Shown: positions 27,691 to 35,685 of the stretch, in pieces | Layout of the letters: every line of letters begins with the position of its first letter | Numbering within the stretch: the first letter of the stretch is position 1 | Assembly (NCBI RefSeq): GCF_007988805.1 | Contig: NZ_BJUV01000007.1 | Span: 1 to 64,000, forward strand | Direction: 5' to 3' | Length of the DNA stretch: 64,000 nt | Origin: Frigoribacterium faeni | GTDB taxonomy: Bacteria; Actinomycetota; Actinomycetes; Actinomycetales; Microbacteriaceae | Notes under the pieces: generated by a model | Told to the model about the DNA's origin: nothing | Databases searched by the model: none | The model's input: only the letters and a program-made list of their open reading frames with translations | Made by a program: the position numbers and the translations under genes

Positions 27691-27711
27691 CTTGAGTGGT
27701 TCTGGCTCAAC
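27691..27711. promoter_or_regulatory. HAIR element 1 (HspR operator) upstream of dnaK
   Basis: CTTGAGT, 7 nt, then GCTCAAC matches the HspR consensus CTTGAGT-N7-ACTCAAG with two differences in the right half. It sits just upstream of the dnaK -35 box. Confidence 0.88.
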
Positions 27712-27726
27712 TTTCAGGTTCACAGC

Positions 27727-27754
27727 TTGACCTCGGCGACGGTCCGAGTAAAGT
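27727..27754 (+). promoter_or_regulatory. dnaK operon promoter
   Basis: TTGACC (27727-27732), a 16-bp spacer and TAAAGT (27749-27754). The -10 box overlaps the left edge of HAIR element 2, so HspR binding would block it. Confidence 0.7.
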
Positions 27755-27773
27755 TGAGCCTGGCCGACTCAAG
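27753..27773. promoter_or_regulatory. HAIR element 2 (HspR operator) at the dnaK promoter
   Basis: GTTGAGC, 7 nt, then a perfect ACTCAAG half-site. It overlaps the proposed -10 box. Confidence 0.9.
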
Positions 27774-27823
27774 GCCGGCCCCCCAAGTTTCCGCATCACC
27801 GCACCACGAAGGAGAAATCGCAC

Positions 27824-29695
27824 ATGGCACGTGCAGTAGGAATCGACCTCGGAACCACCAACTCGGTCGTCAGCGTCCTCGAGGGCGGCGAGCCCACCGT
27901 CATCGCGAACGCCGAGGGTCTCCGCACGACCCCCTCGGTCGTCGCGTTCACCAAGGACGGCGAGGTGCTGGTCGGCGAGACCGCCAAGCGCCAGGCCGTC
28001 ACCAACGTCGACCGCACCATCGCGTCGGTCAAGCGCCACGTCGGCACCGACTGGAAGGTCGAGATCGACGACAAGAAGTACACCCCGCAGGAGATCAGCG
28101 CCCGCATCCTCGGCAAGCTGAAGCGCGACGCCGAGCAGTACCTGGGCGAAGAGGTCACCGACGCGGTCGTCACCGTGCCGGCGTACTTCAATGACTCCGA
28201 GCGTCAGGCCACGAAGGAGGCCGGCGAGATCGCGGGCCTGAACGTGCTCCGCATCATCAACGAGCCCACCGCCGCCGCTCTCGCGTACGGCCTCGACAAG
28301 GGCAAGGAGGACGAGCTCATCCTGGTCTTCGACCTCGGTGGCGGAACCTTCGACGTCTCGCTGCTCGAAGTGGGCAAGGACGACGACTTCTCGACCATCC
28401 AGGTGCGCAGCACCTCGGGTGACAACCGCCTCGGCGGCGACGACTGGGACAACCGCATCGTCGAGCACCTGATCAAGAAGTTCAAGGACAACAACGGCGT
28501 CGACCTGTCGACCGACAAGATCGCGAAGCAGCGCCTCAAGGAGGCCGCCGAGCAGGCCAAGAAGGAGCTGTCGTCGAGCACCTCGACCAGCATCCAGCTG
28601 CCCTACCTCACGCTGACGGCCGACGGCCCGCTCAACCTCGACGAGACCATCTCGCGCTCGCAGTTCGAGCAGTGGACCTCCGATCTGCTCGACCGCACCA
28701 AGAAGCCCTTCAACGACGTCATCAAGGAGGCCGGTGTCAAGGTCGGCGACATCTCGCACGTCGTCCTGGTCGGCGGCTCGACCCGCATGCCCGCCGTGAC
28801 CGAGGTCGTCAAGCAGCTGACCGGCGGCCGCGAGCCCAACAAGGGCGTCAACCCGGACGAGGTCGTCGCCGTGGGCGCCGCTCTCCAGGCAGGCGTGCTG
28901 AAGGGCGAGCGCAAGGACGTCCTGCTCATCGACGTCACCCCGCTCAGCCTCGGCATCGAGACCAAGGGCGGCGCGATGACCAAGCTCATCGAGCGCAACA
29001 CGGCCATCCCGACCAAGCGCAGCGAGACGTTCACCACGGCCGACGACAACCAGCCGTCCGTCGCCATCCAGGTGTTCCAGGGCGAGCGCGAGTTCACCCG
29101 CGACAACAAGAACCTCGGCACCTTCGAGCTGACCGGCATCGCCCCCGCTCCGCGTGGCGTGCCCCAGATCGAGGTCACGTTCGACATCGACGCCAACGGC
29201 ATCGTGCACGTGTCCGCGAAGGACAAGGGGACCGGCACCGAGCAGTCGATGGTCATCTCGGGCGGCTCGTCGCTGTCGAAGGACGACATCGACCGCATGG
29301 TCCGCGAGGCGGAGGAGCACGCCGCCGAAGACAAGGCGCGTCGCGAGGCGAACGAGACCCGCAACAACGCCGAGCAGCTCGTCTACTCGATCGAGAAGCT
29401 GATCAAGGACAACGACGACAAGCTTCCCGCCGACGTCAAGAGCGACGTGCAGGCCGACGTCGACGCGCTCAAGTCCGCCCTCGCCGGCGACGACGAGGCG
29501 GCCATCAAGCCCGCCTTCGACAAGCTGAACGAGAGCCAGCAGAAGCTCGGCCAGGCGATCTACCAGCAGGAGCAGGCCGGCACGCCCGGTGCCGCCGGTG
29601 CCGAGGGCGCTCCCGCCGACGACCAGGCCCCGGCCGACGACGAGGACATCGTCGACGCCGAGGTCGTGGACGACGACGACAACGACAAGAAGTAG
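27824..29695 (+). CDS. dnaK: Hsp70 chaperone DnaK
   Basis: The 623-residue chaperone has the full Hsp70 layout: ATPase phosphate loop [13 protein letters not shown] (6-18), [12 protein letters not shown], the second phosphate motif [11 protein letters not shown], a substrate-binding domain and a lid ending in an acidic tail [11 protein letters not shown]. It works with GrpE (nucleotide exchange) and DnaJ (ATPase stimulation) and in actinobacteria also acts as the co-repressor of HspR. The ATG at 27824 follows AAGGAG by 9 nt. It is the first gene of dnaK-grpE-dnaJ-hspR and is controlled by two HAIR boxes. Confidence 0.99.
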   Translation: MARAVGIDLGTTNSVVSVLEGGEPTVIANAEGLRTTPSVVAFTKDGEVLVGETAKRQAVTNVDRTIASVKRHVGTDWKVEIDDKKYTPQEISARILGKLKRDAEQYLGEEVTDAVVTVPAYFNDSERQATKEAGEIAGLNVLRIINEPTAAALAYGLDKGKEDELILVFDLGGGTFDVSLLEVGKDDDFSTIQVRSTSGDNRLGGDDWDNRIVEHLIKKFKDNNGVDLSTDKIAKQRLKEAAEQAKKELSSSTSTSIQLPYLTLTADGPLNLDETISRSQFEQWTSDLLDRTKKPFNDVIKEAGVKVGDISHVVLVGGSTRMPAVTEVVKQLTGGREPNKGVNPDEVVAVGAALQAGVLKGERKDVLLIDVTPLSLGIETKGGAMTKLIERNTAIPTKRSETFTTADDNQPSVAIQVFQGEREFTRDNKNLGTFELTGIAPAPRGVPQIEVTFDIDANGIVHVSAKDKGTGTEQSMVISGGSSLSKDDIDRMVREAEEHAAEDKARREANETRNNAEQLVYSIEKLIKDNDDKLPADVKSDVQADVDALKSALAGDDEAAIKPAFDKLNESQQKLGQAIYQQEQAGTPGAAGAEGAPADDQAPADDEDIVDAEVVDDDDNDKK

Positions 29696-29703
29696 GGGCC
29701 CGC

Positions 29704-30402
29704 ATGACTGACGAGCAGAACCGTCCCGAGAACGACGATCAGCCCGAGCCGGTCGTGCGCGACAAGCGTCGTCTCGACCCCGAGACCGGCGAGGTCCGGT
29801 CCGAGTCGACCGCGGAGGTGCCGTCGGAGGACGGCGGCACCGCGGCGGTCGACGGGGTCGACGACCTCCCCTCGGCCGAGGCGCCCGACGTCGAGGTCCC
29901 GAGCGACGCGGAGGCGCCCGAGGGCGCTGCCGAGGCGGCCGCCGAGATGAGCGCGGAAGACGAGGCCATCCTCGACGAGGCCAGCCGCGATCTCGTCGCC
30001 GACATGCGGCAGGACATGCTGCGGGCTCAGGCCGAGCTGGTCAACTTCCGCCGTCGGGTGGAGCGCGACCGCGAGGCCAACCGCGAGGCCGTCGTGGCCG
30101 AGGTCGTCCGCTCGCTGCTCCCGGCGCTCGACGACCTGGCCCGTGCCGAGCAGCACGGCGACCTCGCCGAGGGTCCGATGACCGTCATCGCGCAGAAGAT
30201 CCGCGGAGGGCTCGACAAGTTCGGGCTCGCGCAGGTCGGCGCGAAGGGCGAGGTCTTCGACCCCACCAGGCACGACGCGCTCGTGCAGCTCCCGAGTGCC
30301 GACGTGACCGTCAACACGGTCGCCGACGTGATCGAGCCGGGCTACACGATCGGCGACCGCGTGATCCGCGCGGCGAAGGTCGCCGTCCACACACCGCAGT
30401 AG
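29704..30402 (+). CDS. grpE: Nucleotide exchange factor GrpE
   Basis: The 232-residue protein has a long acidic disordered N-terminus (about 1-85), a coiled coil starting near DMRQDMLRAQAELVNFRRRV and a beta domain ending in GYTIGDRVIRAAKVAVH, all standard for GrpE. It releases ADP from DnaK. The ATG at 29704 lies 8 bp after the dnaK stop. It is followed by a strong hairpin that should reduce read-through into dnaJ. Confidence 0.98.
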   Translation: MTDEQNRPENDDQPEPVVRDKRRLDPETGEVRSESTAEVPSEDGGTAAVDGVDDLPSAEAPDVEVPSDAEAPEGAAEAAAEMSAEDEAILDEASRDLVADMRQDMLRAQAELVNFRRRVERDREANREAVVAEVVRSLLPALDDLARAEQHGDLAEGPMTVIAQKIRGGLDKFGLAQVGAKGEVFDPTRHDALVQLPSADVTVNTVADVIEPGYTIGDRVIRAAKVAVHTPQ

Positions 30403-30429
30403 GCATCACCCGCGACGCAGGTCGCACCG

Positions 30430-30462
30430 GGCGGTGGGCGCCCCGAGAGGGCGCCCACCGCC
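30430..30462 (+). terminator. Hairpin between grpE and dnaJ
   Basis: Bases 30430-30443 and 30449-30462 form a perfect 14-bp stem with a CGAGA loop. It splits the heat-shock operon; a TAGATT at 30499-30504 may provide a new -10 box for dnaJ-hspR. Confidence 0.8.
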
Positions 30463-30522
30463 TCCCACATTCTGTCCGGCCGCCCGTCAGGGGTGGCCTA
30501 GATTCATGAAAGGAGGTGCCGC

Positions 30523-31518
30523 ATGGCGAGTCAGGACTGGTTCGACAAGGACTTCTACGCCGTTCTCGGCGTCTCCAAAGACGTCACCCCCGCCGAGCTC
30601 AAGAAGGTCTACCGCAAGCTCGCGCGCAAGTACCACCCCGACTCCAACCCGGGCGACGCGGCCAGCGAGGCGAAGTTCAAGGAGGTCAGCGAGGCGCACT
30701 CCGTGCTCTCCGACCCCGAGCAGCGCAAGGAGTACGACCAGGTCCGAGCGATGGGCGGCGGTGCGCGATTCACGGCCGGCAGCGGTGGTCAGGGCGGCGG
30801 CGGCTTCGAGGACGTCTTCGGCGGCATGTTCGGTCAGGGCGGCGGCCAGCGGACTCAGTTCCGCCAGGGCGGCGGCGGTGGCTTCGACGACATCTTCGGC
30901 GGCATGTTCGGCGGTGGCGGTGGCTTCGGTCAGACCAGCGGCGGCTACCGCGGGTTCGGCGGTCCGCAGAAGGGCCGCGACATGACCGCCACGACCACGC
31001 TCGACTTCCAGACGGCCGTGGTCGGCGAGACCATCTCGCTGCAGGCCTCCAACGGCAAGCCGATGAAGGTCAAGATCCCCGCCGGCGTGCATGACGGTCA
31101 GAAGATCCGTCTGCGCGGTCGCGGAGAACCGAGCCCCGACGGCGGCGAGGCCGGCGACCTGGTGCTGACGATCGCGGTGCGCAAGCACCCGGTGTTCGAG
31201 CTCGACGGTCAGAACCTCCGCGTCGACGTGCCCGTGACGTTCGCCGAGGCCGCCCTCGGCGCGACGATCGAGGTGCCGACCCTCGGCGGCGACCCCGTCC
31301 GGCTGCGCGTCGTCGCGGGCACGCCGAGCGGCCGGGTGCTCCGCGTCAAGGGCCGCGGCGTCTCGACCAAGGCCGGCACCGGCGACCTGCTCGCCACGGT
31401 CCAGGTCGCGGTCCCCGCGCACCTGAACGACAAGGCGCGCGAGGCCGTGGAGGCCCTGGCGGCCGCGCTGCCGTCCGAGAACCCCCGCGACGATCTGATC
31501 GCCCGCGCACGGGCCTGA
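30523..31518 (+). CDS. dnaJ: DnaJ-family co-chaperone without zinc finger
   Basis: The 331-residue protein has a J domain with HPD (residues 38-40), a long Gly/Phe-rich region (about 75-150, with repeats like FDDIFGGMFGGGGG) and a C-terminal substrate-binding domain (GRDMTATTTLDFQTAV, VKIPAGVHDGQKIRLRG). The four CXXCXGXG zinc-binding repeats of type I DnaJ are absent, so it is a type II (CbpA-like) protein although it occupies the dnaJ position of the operon. AAAGGAGGTG, a near-ideal Shine-Dalgarno, precedes the ATG at 30523. Confidence 0.97.
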   Translation: MASQDWFDKDFYAVLGVSKDVTPAELKKVYRKLARKYHPDSNPGDAASEAKFKEVSEAHSVLSDPEQRKEYDQVRAMGGGARFTAGSGGQGGGGFEDVFGGMFGQGGGQRTQFRQGGGGGFDDIFGGMFGGGGGFGQTSGGYRGFGGPQKGRDMTATTTLDFQTAVVGETISLQASNGKPMKVKIPAGVHDGQKIRLRGRGEPSPDGGEAGDLVLTIAVRKHPVFELDGQNLRVDVPVTFAEAALGATIEVPTLGGDPVRLRVVAGTPSGRVLRVKGRGVSTKAGTGDLLATVQVAVPAHLNDKAREAVEALAAALPSENPRDDLIARARA

Positions 31519-31579
31519 CCCGGAGACGACCCCGAGCCCGAGCAGCACCCGACCCGCTATCGACGATCCGGAGGTGACG

Positions 31580-32023
31580 ATGATGGACCGCACCGACCCC
31601 GCGGCTCACTGGCCGATGGACGAGACCTCGCCGATCTTCGCCATCGCGATGGCGGCCGAGCTCGCGGGCATGCACGCCCAGACGCTGCGGCAGTACGACC
31701 GGCTCGGGCTGGTCGTCCCGCAGCGGACGGCGGGCAAATCGCGGCGCTACTCCATGCGCGACGTCGTGCAGCTGCGCGAGATCGCGCGTCTCGGCGGCGA
31801 GGGCGTATCGCTCGAGGGCATCAAGCGCATCCTCGAGCTCGAGAACCAGGTGACGGCTCTGCAGTCGCGGGTCCGCGAACTCGAGCGCGCCCTGGCCGAC
31901 GAGCTCGTCAACCGCCCGGGCAGCCGGGTCTTCGCCGCTGGCGAGAGCGGCGTCGTGCCGCTCAAGCACGGCACCCGGCCGGCACGCCAGACCTCCGTCG
32001 TCGTCTGGCGTCCGCTCCGCTGA
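31580..32023 (+). CDS. hspR: Heat-shock repressor HspR (MerR family)
   Basis: The 147-residue regulator has a MerR winged helix (FAIAMAAELAGMHAQTLRQYDRLGLV) with RRYSMRDVVQLREI, a coiled coil (about 90-115) and the HspR-typical C-terminus SVVVWRP. HspR binds CTTGAGT-N7-ACTCAAG sites with DnaK as partner. Three such sites are in this window, upstream of dnaK (two) and clpB. The ATG at 31580 is placed 5 nt after GGAGG; GTG 31574 and ATG 31583 are alternatives. Confidence 0.96.
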   Translation: MMDRTDPAAHWPMDETSPIFAIAMAAELAGMHAQTLRQYDRLGLVVPQRTAGKSRRYSMRDVVQLREIARLGGEGVSLEGIKRILELENQVTALQSRVRELERALADELVNRPGSRVFAAGESGVVPLKHGTRPARQTSVVVWRPLR

Positions 32024-32061
32024 GCGCCGCGCCGGGAGGCCCGGGCCGCTAGCGTGACCGC

Positions 32062-33180
32062 ATGAGCGACTCCGCCGACACGCCCGTGCTCGACCTCCTG
32101 CGCGACCTCGTCGCGATCGACTCCACCAGCGGGTCGCCCGGCGAGGCCGAGGTGCTGCTCCGCGTCGCCGCCGAGTTCGAGGGCGTCGAGGAGGCGCGGG
32201 TCGCCTTCGCCCCCGCCCCCGACGGCTCTCCGGCGGCCCTCCTCGTCGCCCCCGCCGGCCTCGACCCCGCGACCCCGCTGCTCGTCTTCGCGGCGCACGC
32301 CGACGTCGTGCCGGTGACCGACGCCTCCGCGTGGTCCACCGATCCGTTCTCGCTGACGCGGGTCGGCGACCGGCTCGTCGGTCGAGGCGCCTCCGACATG
32401 AAGTCCGGACTGGCCGCGGCCGTCGTGGCCGTCCGATCCGCGCTGGCCCGGGGGACGGCCGTCGCGCTCGTCGTGACGACCGGCGAGGAGATCGGCTGCC
32501 TCGGCGCCCCGGCCGGCGCGACCCTCCTGTCCGGGCTCCCGGTCGCCGCGGTGGTCGTCCCCGAGTCCACGGACAACGAGATCGTGCTCGGTCACCGCGG
32601 AGCCCTCTGGCTGACCGTCGCCACGGCCGGCCTCGCGGCCCACGGCAGCACCCCCGACCGCGGTCGCAACGCGGTGCTCGACATGGCCCGCCTGCTGGCC
32701 CGGCTCGAGGAATCGGGGCCGCCGCTCGTCGGGCACCCCGAGCTCGGCGCGGAGACGCTCAACGTGGGGGTGATCGCCGGCGGCAGCGTGCCGAACATCG
32801 TGCCCGACCGCTGCGAGATCCGGGTCGATCACCGGGTCGCCCGCGACGACGTGACGCCGCTGACCGCGTGGTGGCGGGCGCAACCCGAGGTGGTCGACGT
32901 CTCCGTCGACCTCGACCTCGCCGCCGTGTGGACCCGCCGCGACCACCCCTGGCTCGCCGGGCAGGGCGCCCGCGTCTCGCAGCGTCCGGCGTCGTACTTC
33001 ACGGACGCGTCGATCCTCGTGCGGCACCTCGAGGCCGACGTGCCCGTCGTCGTCTGGGGTCCGGGCGACCCGACGGTGGTGCACGGGGTCGACGAGTCCG
33101 TCTCGCGCCAGGCCGTGCTCGACGCGGTCGAGCTGTTCGAGGCGGCGGCTCTCGGCCACGCCGCGCCTCCTGCGCCCTGA
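32062..33180 (+). CDS. M20-family deacylase, probable succinyl-diaminopimelate desuccinylase
   Basis: The 372-residue protein is an M20 metallo-amidohydrolase of the ArgE/DapE group. The di-zinc ligands are His79 with Asp81 (AAHADVV), Asp112 (GRGASDMKSG), the Glu142-Glu143 pair (TTGEEIG) and the late His in VVHGVDE. In actinobacteria DapE removes succinate from N-succinyl-LL-diaminopimelate in lysine and peptidoglycan biosynthesis. Assignment to DapE rather than another M20 enzyme is likely but not certain. TAGCGT ends 6 nt before the ATG and no Shine-Dalgarno is present, so it appears leaderless. A dispersed-word copy (32189-32202) encodes EEARV. Confidence 0.85.
   Translation: MSDSADTPVLDLLRDLVAIDSTSGSPGEAEVLLRVAAEFEGVEEARVAFAPAPDGSPAALLVAPAGLDPATPLLVFAAHADVVPVTDASAWSTDPFSLTRVGDRLVGRGASDMKSGLAAAVVAVRSALARGTAVALVVTTGEEIGCLGAPAGATLLSGLPVAAVVVPESTDNEIVLGHRGALWLTVATAGLAAHGSTPDRGRNAVLDMARLLARLEESGPPLVGHPELGAETLNVGVIAGGSVPNIVPDRCEIRVDHRVARDDVTPLTAWWRAQPEVVDVSVDLDLAAVWTRRDHPWLAGQGARVSQRPASYFTDASILVRHLEADVPVVVWGPGDPTVVHGVDESVSRQAVLDAVELFEAAALGHAAPPAP
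32189..32202 (+). repeat. 14-bp dispersed word, copy 5
   Basis: Exact AGGAGGCGCGGGTC inside the M20 gene, encoding EEARV around residue 43-47. Confidence 0.8.
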
Positions 33181-33196
33181 GTCTCGCCGTGCGTCA

Positions 33197-33260
33197 CGGC
33201 ACCAGGAGACGGGCACGACGCCAGAAGAAGCCCTGGCGCTGTGCCCATCTCCTGGTGCCG
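33197..33260. terminator. Long hairpin between the M20 and LacI genes
   Basis: GGCACCAGGAGA at the left pairs with the right end of the element, followed by inner stems GGGCAC/GTGCCC and GACGCCAG/CTGGCGCT, with single mismatches. It lies between convergent genes and should end both transcripts. Confidence 0.8.
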
Positions 33261-33339
33261 AAGTGCCGAAGTGCCGGAGTGTTGGAGGGCCGGAGGGCCG
33301 GAGGGCCGGAGGGCCGGAACGCCGGAACGCCGGAGCGCC
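33260..33339 (+). repeat. 8-bp tandem repeat, ten units
   Basis: Ten head-to-tail octamers with consensus GGAGGGCC: two GAAGTGCC, one GGAGTGTT, four GGAGGGCC, two GGAACGCC and one GGAGCGCC. Neighbouring units are identical in runs, as expected for slippage or unequal crossing-over. The unit is not a multiple of three and the array is intergenic. Confidence 0.9.
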
Positions 33340-33378
33340 GCGGGCCGAGGCGTGCGACGGGCGCGGCTCGGCGCGGGG

Positions 33379-34383
33379 TCAGCGCGTGCTCTGCCGCCGC
33401 ACGAGCGTCGGCGCGAACGAGACCCGGGCGCCGGCCCCGCCCTCGTCGGCCCCGCCGCGCAGCGAGAGCAGCCGGAGCGCCTCGGCGGCCATCCGGTCGG
33501 TGGGCTGGGCGAGGGTCGTCAACGCCGGGGTCACGTACGACGAGAAGACGATGTCGTCGACCCCGGTCACCTGCAGAGCGGACGGCACCGCGACGCCCGT
33601 CTCACGGGCCGCGCGCAGCACGCCGATCGCGATGAGGTCGTCGGCGCAGACGATCGCGTCGGGCCGGTCGGGTGAGGCGAGCAGCCGCCGTGCGGCCTCG
33701 TCGCCGCTGTCGACCGAGAAGTCGCCGAGCACGACCCCGTCGTCGACGATCCGCAGTCCGAGGTCGGCCGCCCAGCGGCGGAACCCCTCGAGCCGCAGCG
33801 CGGTCGACGAGTTGGTGAGCTCGGAGGTGACGAAGGCGACCGACCGGGCCCCCGCCTCCTTCAGATGCTCCATCACGAGCTTCATCGCCTCGGCGTCGTC
33901 CAGGCCGATCCAGTCGGTGCCGGGCACGTCGACGCGCCGGTCGAGCTGGACGAGGGGGACGGCCCGCGCCGAGCGGGCGACGGCCGCGGCGCTCTCGGTG
34001 TCGTGCACGGGGCTGACGACGATGCCGTCGACGTGCCGTTCGATCAGGGAGCGCAGCTGCTCGGCCTCGACGGCCGGGTCCTGACGCGAGTCGCAGAGGA
34101 AGAGCTGCTTGCCCTCGGCGTGCAGCGCGTTCTCCATGCTGTCGACCAGCGTCGTGAAGAACGGGTTGAGGATGCTCGGCACGACCATGCCGACCGTGTC
34201 GGTGCGACGGGTGCGCAGGGCCCGCGCGATGCCGTTGCCGCTGTAGCCGAGCTCGTCGGCGGCGCGGCGCACTCGGGCCTCGACCTCGCGCCCGACTCGA
34301 CGCGACGACGACATGACCCGCGACACCGTCGCCTGCGAGACGCCGGCCCGCGCGGCGACGTCCGAGATGGTGACGGCGTTCAT
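33379..34383 (-). CDS. LacI-family regulator of the divergent RbsABC-like operon
   Basis: The 334-residue protein has a canonical LacI helix-turn-helix (TISDVAARAGVSQATVSRVM) and a sugar-type sensor domain of normal length. AGGAG lies 4 nt before the ATG at 34383. It is divergent from the transport operon starting at 34651, and the gap contains two copies of an ATCGATT-centred palindrome, one near each promoter. It most likely represses both itself and the operon until the substrate appears. Confidence 0.93.
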   Translation of the reverse strand: MNAVTISDVAARAGVSQATVSRVMSSSRRVGREVEARVRRAADELGYSGNGIARALRTRRTDTVGMVVPSILNPFFTTLVDSMENALHAEGKQLFLCDSRQDPAVEAEQLRSLIERHVDGIVVSPVHDTESAAAVARSARAVPLVQLDRRVDVPGTDWIGLDDAEAMKLVMEHLKEAGARSVAFVTSELTNSSTALRLEGFRRWAADLGLRIVDDGVVLGDFSVDSGDEAARRLLASPDRPDAIVCADDLIAIGVLRAARETGVAVPSALQVTGVDDIVFSSYVTPALTTLAQPTDRMAAEALRLLSLRGGADEGGAGARVSFAPTLVRRQSTR

Positions 34384-34448
34384 GGGCTCCTCGCGTTGTC
34401 GCCGAACGGCGGGCGGGTGGGTCGGTTCATCGTAGCGTCGCGCTGAGT

Positions 34449-34462
34449 GGCAATCGATTGCC
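34449..34462. promoter_or_regulatory. LacI-family operator 1
   Basis: GGCAATCGATTGCC is a perfect 14-bp palindrome 66 bp upstream of the lacI start. Confidence 0.85.
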
Positions 34463-34548
34463 CGCGACCATCCGTCTTTTACATGCTGGTAACAGAAGGG
34501 TGTCGGCGCCCGTAACACCCGGGCGTCACTGTGGTCTCACCCCACCCG

Positions 34549-34562
34549 GGAAATCGATTGCC
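34549..34562. promoter_or_regulatory. LacI-family operator 2
   Basis: GGAAATCGATTGCC matches operator 1 at 13 of 14 positions. Its centre is exactly 100 bp from that of operator 1, and it lies 89 bp upstream of the binding protein start. Confidence 0.85.
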
Positions 34563-34650
34563 AAGCCATCCACCCCCATGGCGGGCGATCGGACCCCGAG
34601 CCTCCGCTCCTCCGCATGCCCCACCCTCGTCCTCTCCAGGAAGGCCCCTC

Positions 34651-35685
34651 ATGCTCTCGACCCGCTCCGTCGCCGCCCTCGCCGTCGGCCTCATCGCCGT
34701 CGGCACCCTCGCCGGCTGCGACTCCACCTCGACCACCGCCACCGGCTCCGCCTCGGGTGAGGCGTCCGGCGCCGCGACCCGACCCGCGCCCACCGACGTC
34801 CCCGAGGCGTGCACGTCCGACGACGGCGGCCCCCTCCAGCTCGGCATGGTCGACATCAACGAGCAGACCGCGTTCTTCACCCAGATGAACCAGGGCGCGC
34901 AGGACGTCGCCGACGAGGCCGGCGCCGAGCTCCAGATCGTCAGCGGCGACAACGACAGCGCCACCCAGGTGACGGCGGTCGAGAACCTCGTCGCGTCCGG
35001 CGTCGACGCGCTGATCGTCGACCCGGTCGACGCGACGGCGCTCGTGCCGGCCCTCACCGCGGCCAAGGCGGCGGGCATCCCCGTCGTCGCCGCCGACGGC
35101 TCGGTCGACGACCCCGACGCCATCGACGCCTACGTCGGCACGGCCAACGTCGACGGCGGCGCGCAGCTCGGCGAGGCGTTCCTCGAGGCCACCGGAGGCA
35201 CGGGCGAGATCGGCATCGTCGGCGCGCTCAGCAGCGCCATCCAGATCCAGCGCCAGGACGGCTTCGTCGACGCCGTCGAGGCGGGCGGCATGACCATCGG
35301 CACGGTCGTCGACGGCCGCAACGTCAACGAGGACGCCCAGACGGCGGCCGAGAACCTGCTGACCGGCGACCCTGAGCTCGAGTACATCTACGCCACCGGC
35401 GAGCCCGCCCTCAACGGCGCCATCGCGGCCGTCAAGAGCCAGGGCGCGCAGGACCGCGTCAGCATCGTCGGCTGGGACCTCTCGGCCGCCGCCGTCGAGG
35501 GCCTCGAGGCCGGGTTCGTCGACAGCGTGATCCAGCAGGACACCTTCGGCTTCGGCAACGAGGCCGCCAAGGCCGCCATCGACCTGGCCTGCGGGACCGG
35601 CGACGTGCCCGCGACCATCGACGTGCCGATCACCATCGTCACGCCCGACAACCTGGCCGACTTCTCGTACTACCTGGAGGGCTGA
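34651..35685 (+). CDS. ABC transporter sugar-type solute-binding lipoprotein (RbsB-like)
   Basis: The 344-residue lipoprotein (Cys23 in GTLAGC) has the type I periplasmic-binding fold: LGMVDINEQTAFFTQMNQGAQ, VSGDNDSATQ, VENLVASGVDALIVDPVD and a C-terminal NEAAKAAIDLA segment. The family binds pentoses, hexoses, inositols and also small molecules such as autoinducer-2 or purines. The ATG at 34651 follows AGGAAGG by 6 nt. It opens an eight-gene unit that includes the transporter and five enzymes, so the ligand is presumably their substrate, but I cannot name it. Confidence 0.92.
   Translation: MLSTRSVAALAVGLIAVGTLAGCDSTSTTATGSASGEASGAATRPAPTDVPEACTSDDGGPLQLGMVDINEQTAFFTQMNQGAQDVADEAGAELQIVSGDNDSATQVTAVENLVASGVDALIVDPVDATALVPALTAAKAAGIPVVAADGSVDDPDAIDAYVGTANVDGGAQLGEAFLEATGGTGEIGIVGALSSAIQIQRQDGFVDAVEAGGMTIGTVVDGRNVNEDAQTAAENLLTGDPELEYIYATGEPALNGAIAAVKSQGAQDRVSIVGWDLSAAAVEGLEAGFVDSVIQQDTFGFGNEAAKAAIDLACGTGDVPATIDVPITIVTPDNLADFSYYLEG

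Noticed and set aside
33260-33339. CRISPR-like array
   Set aside because: The octamers are contiguous with no spacers and no cas genes are nearby; it is a minisatellite.
33241-33675. Small plus-strand gene reading through the octamer array (WRAGGPEGRRAG ...)
   Set aside because: It overlaps the well-supported lacI gene on the other strand, and its peptide is just the translated repeat.
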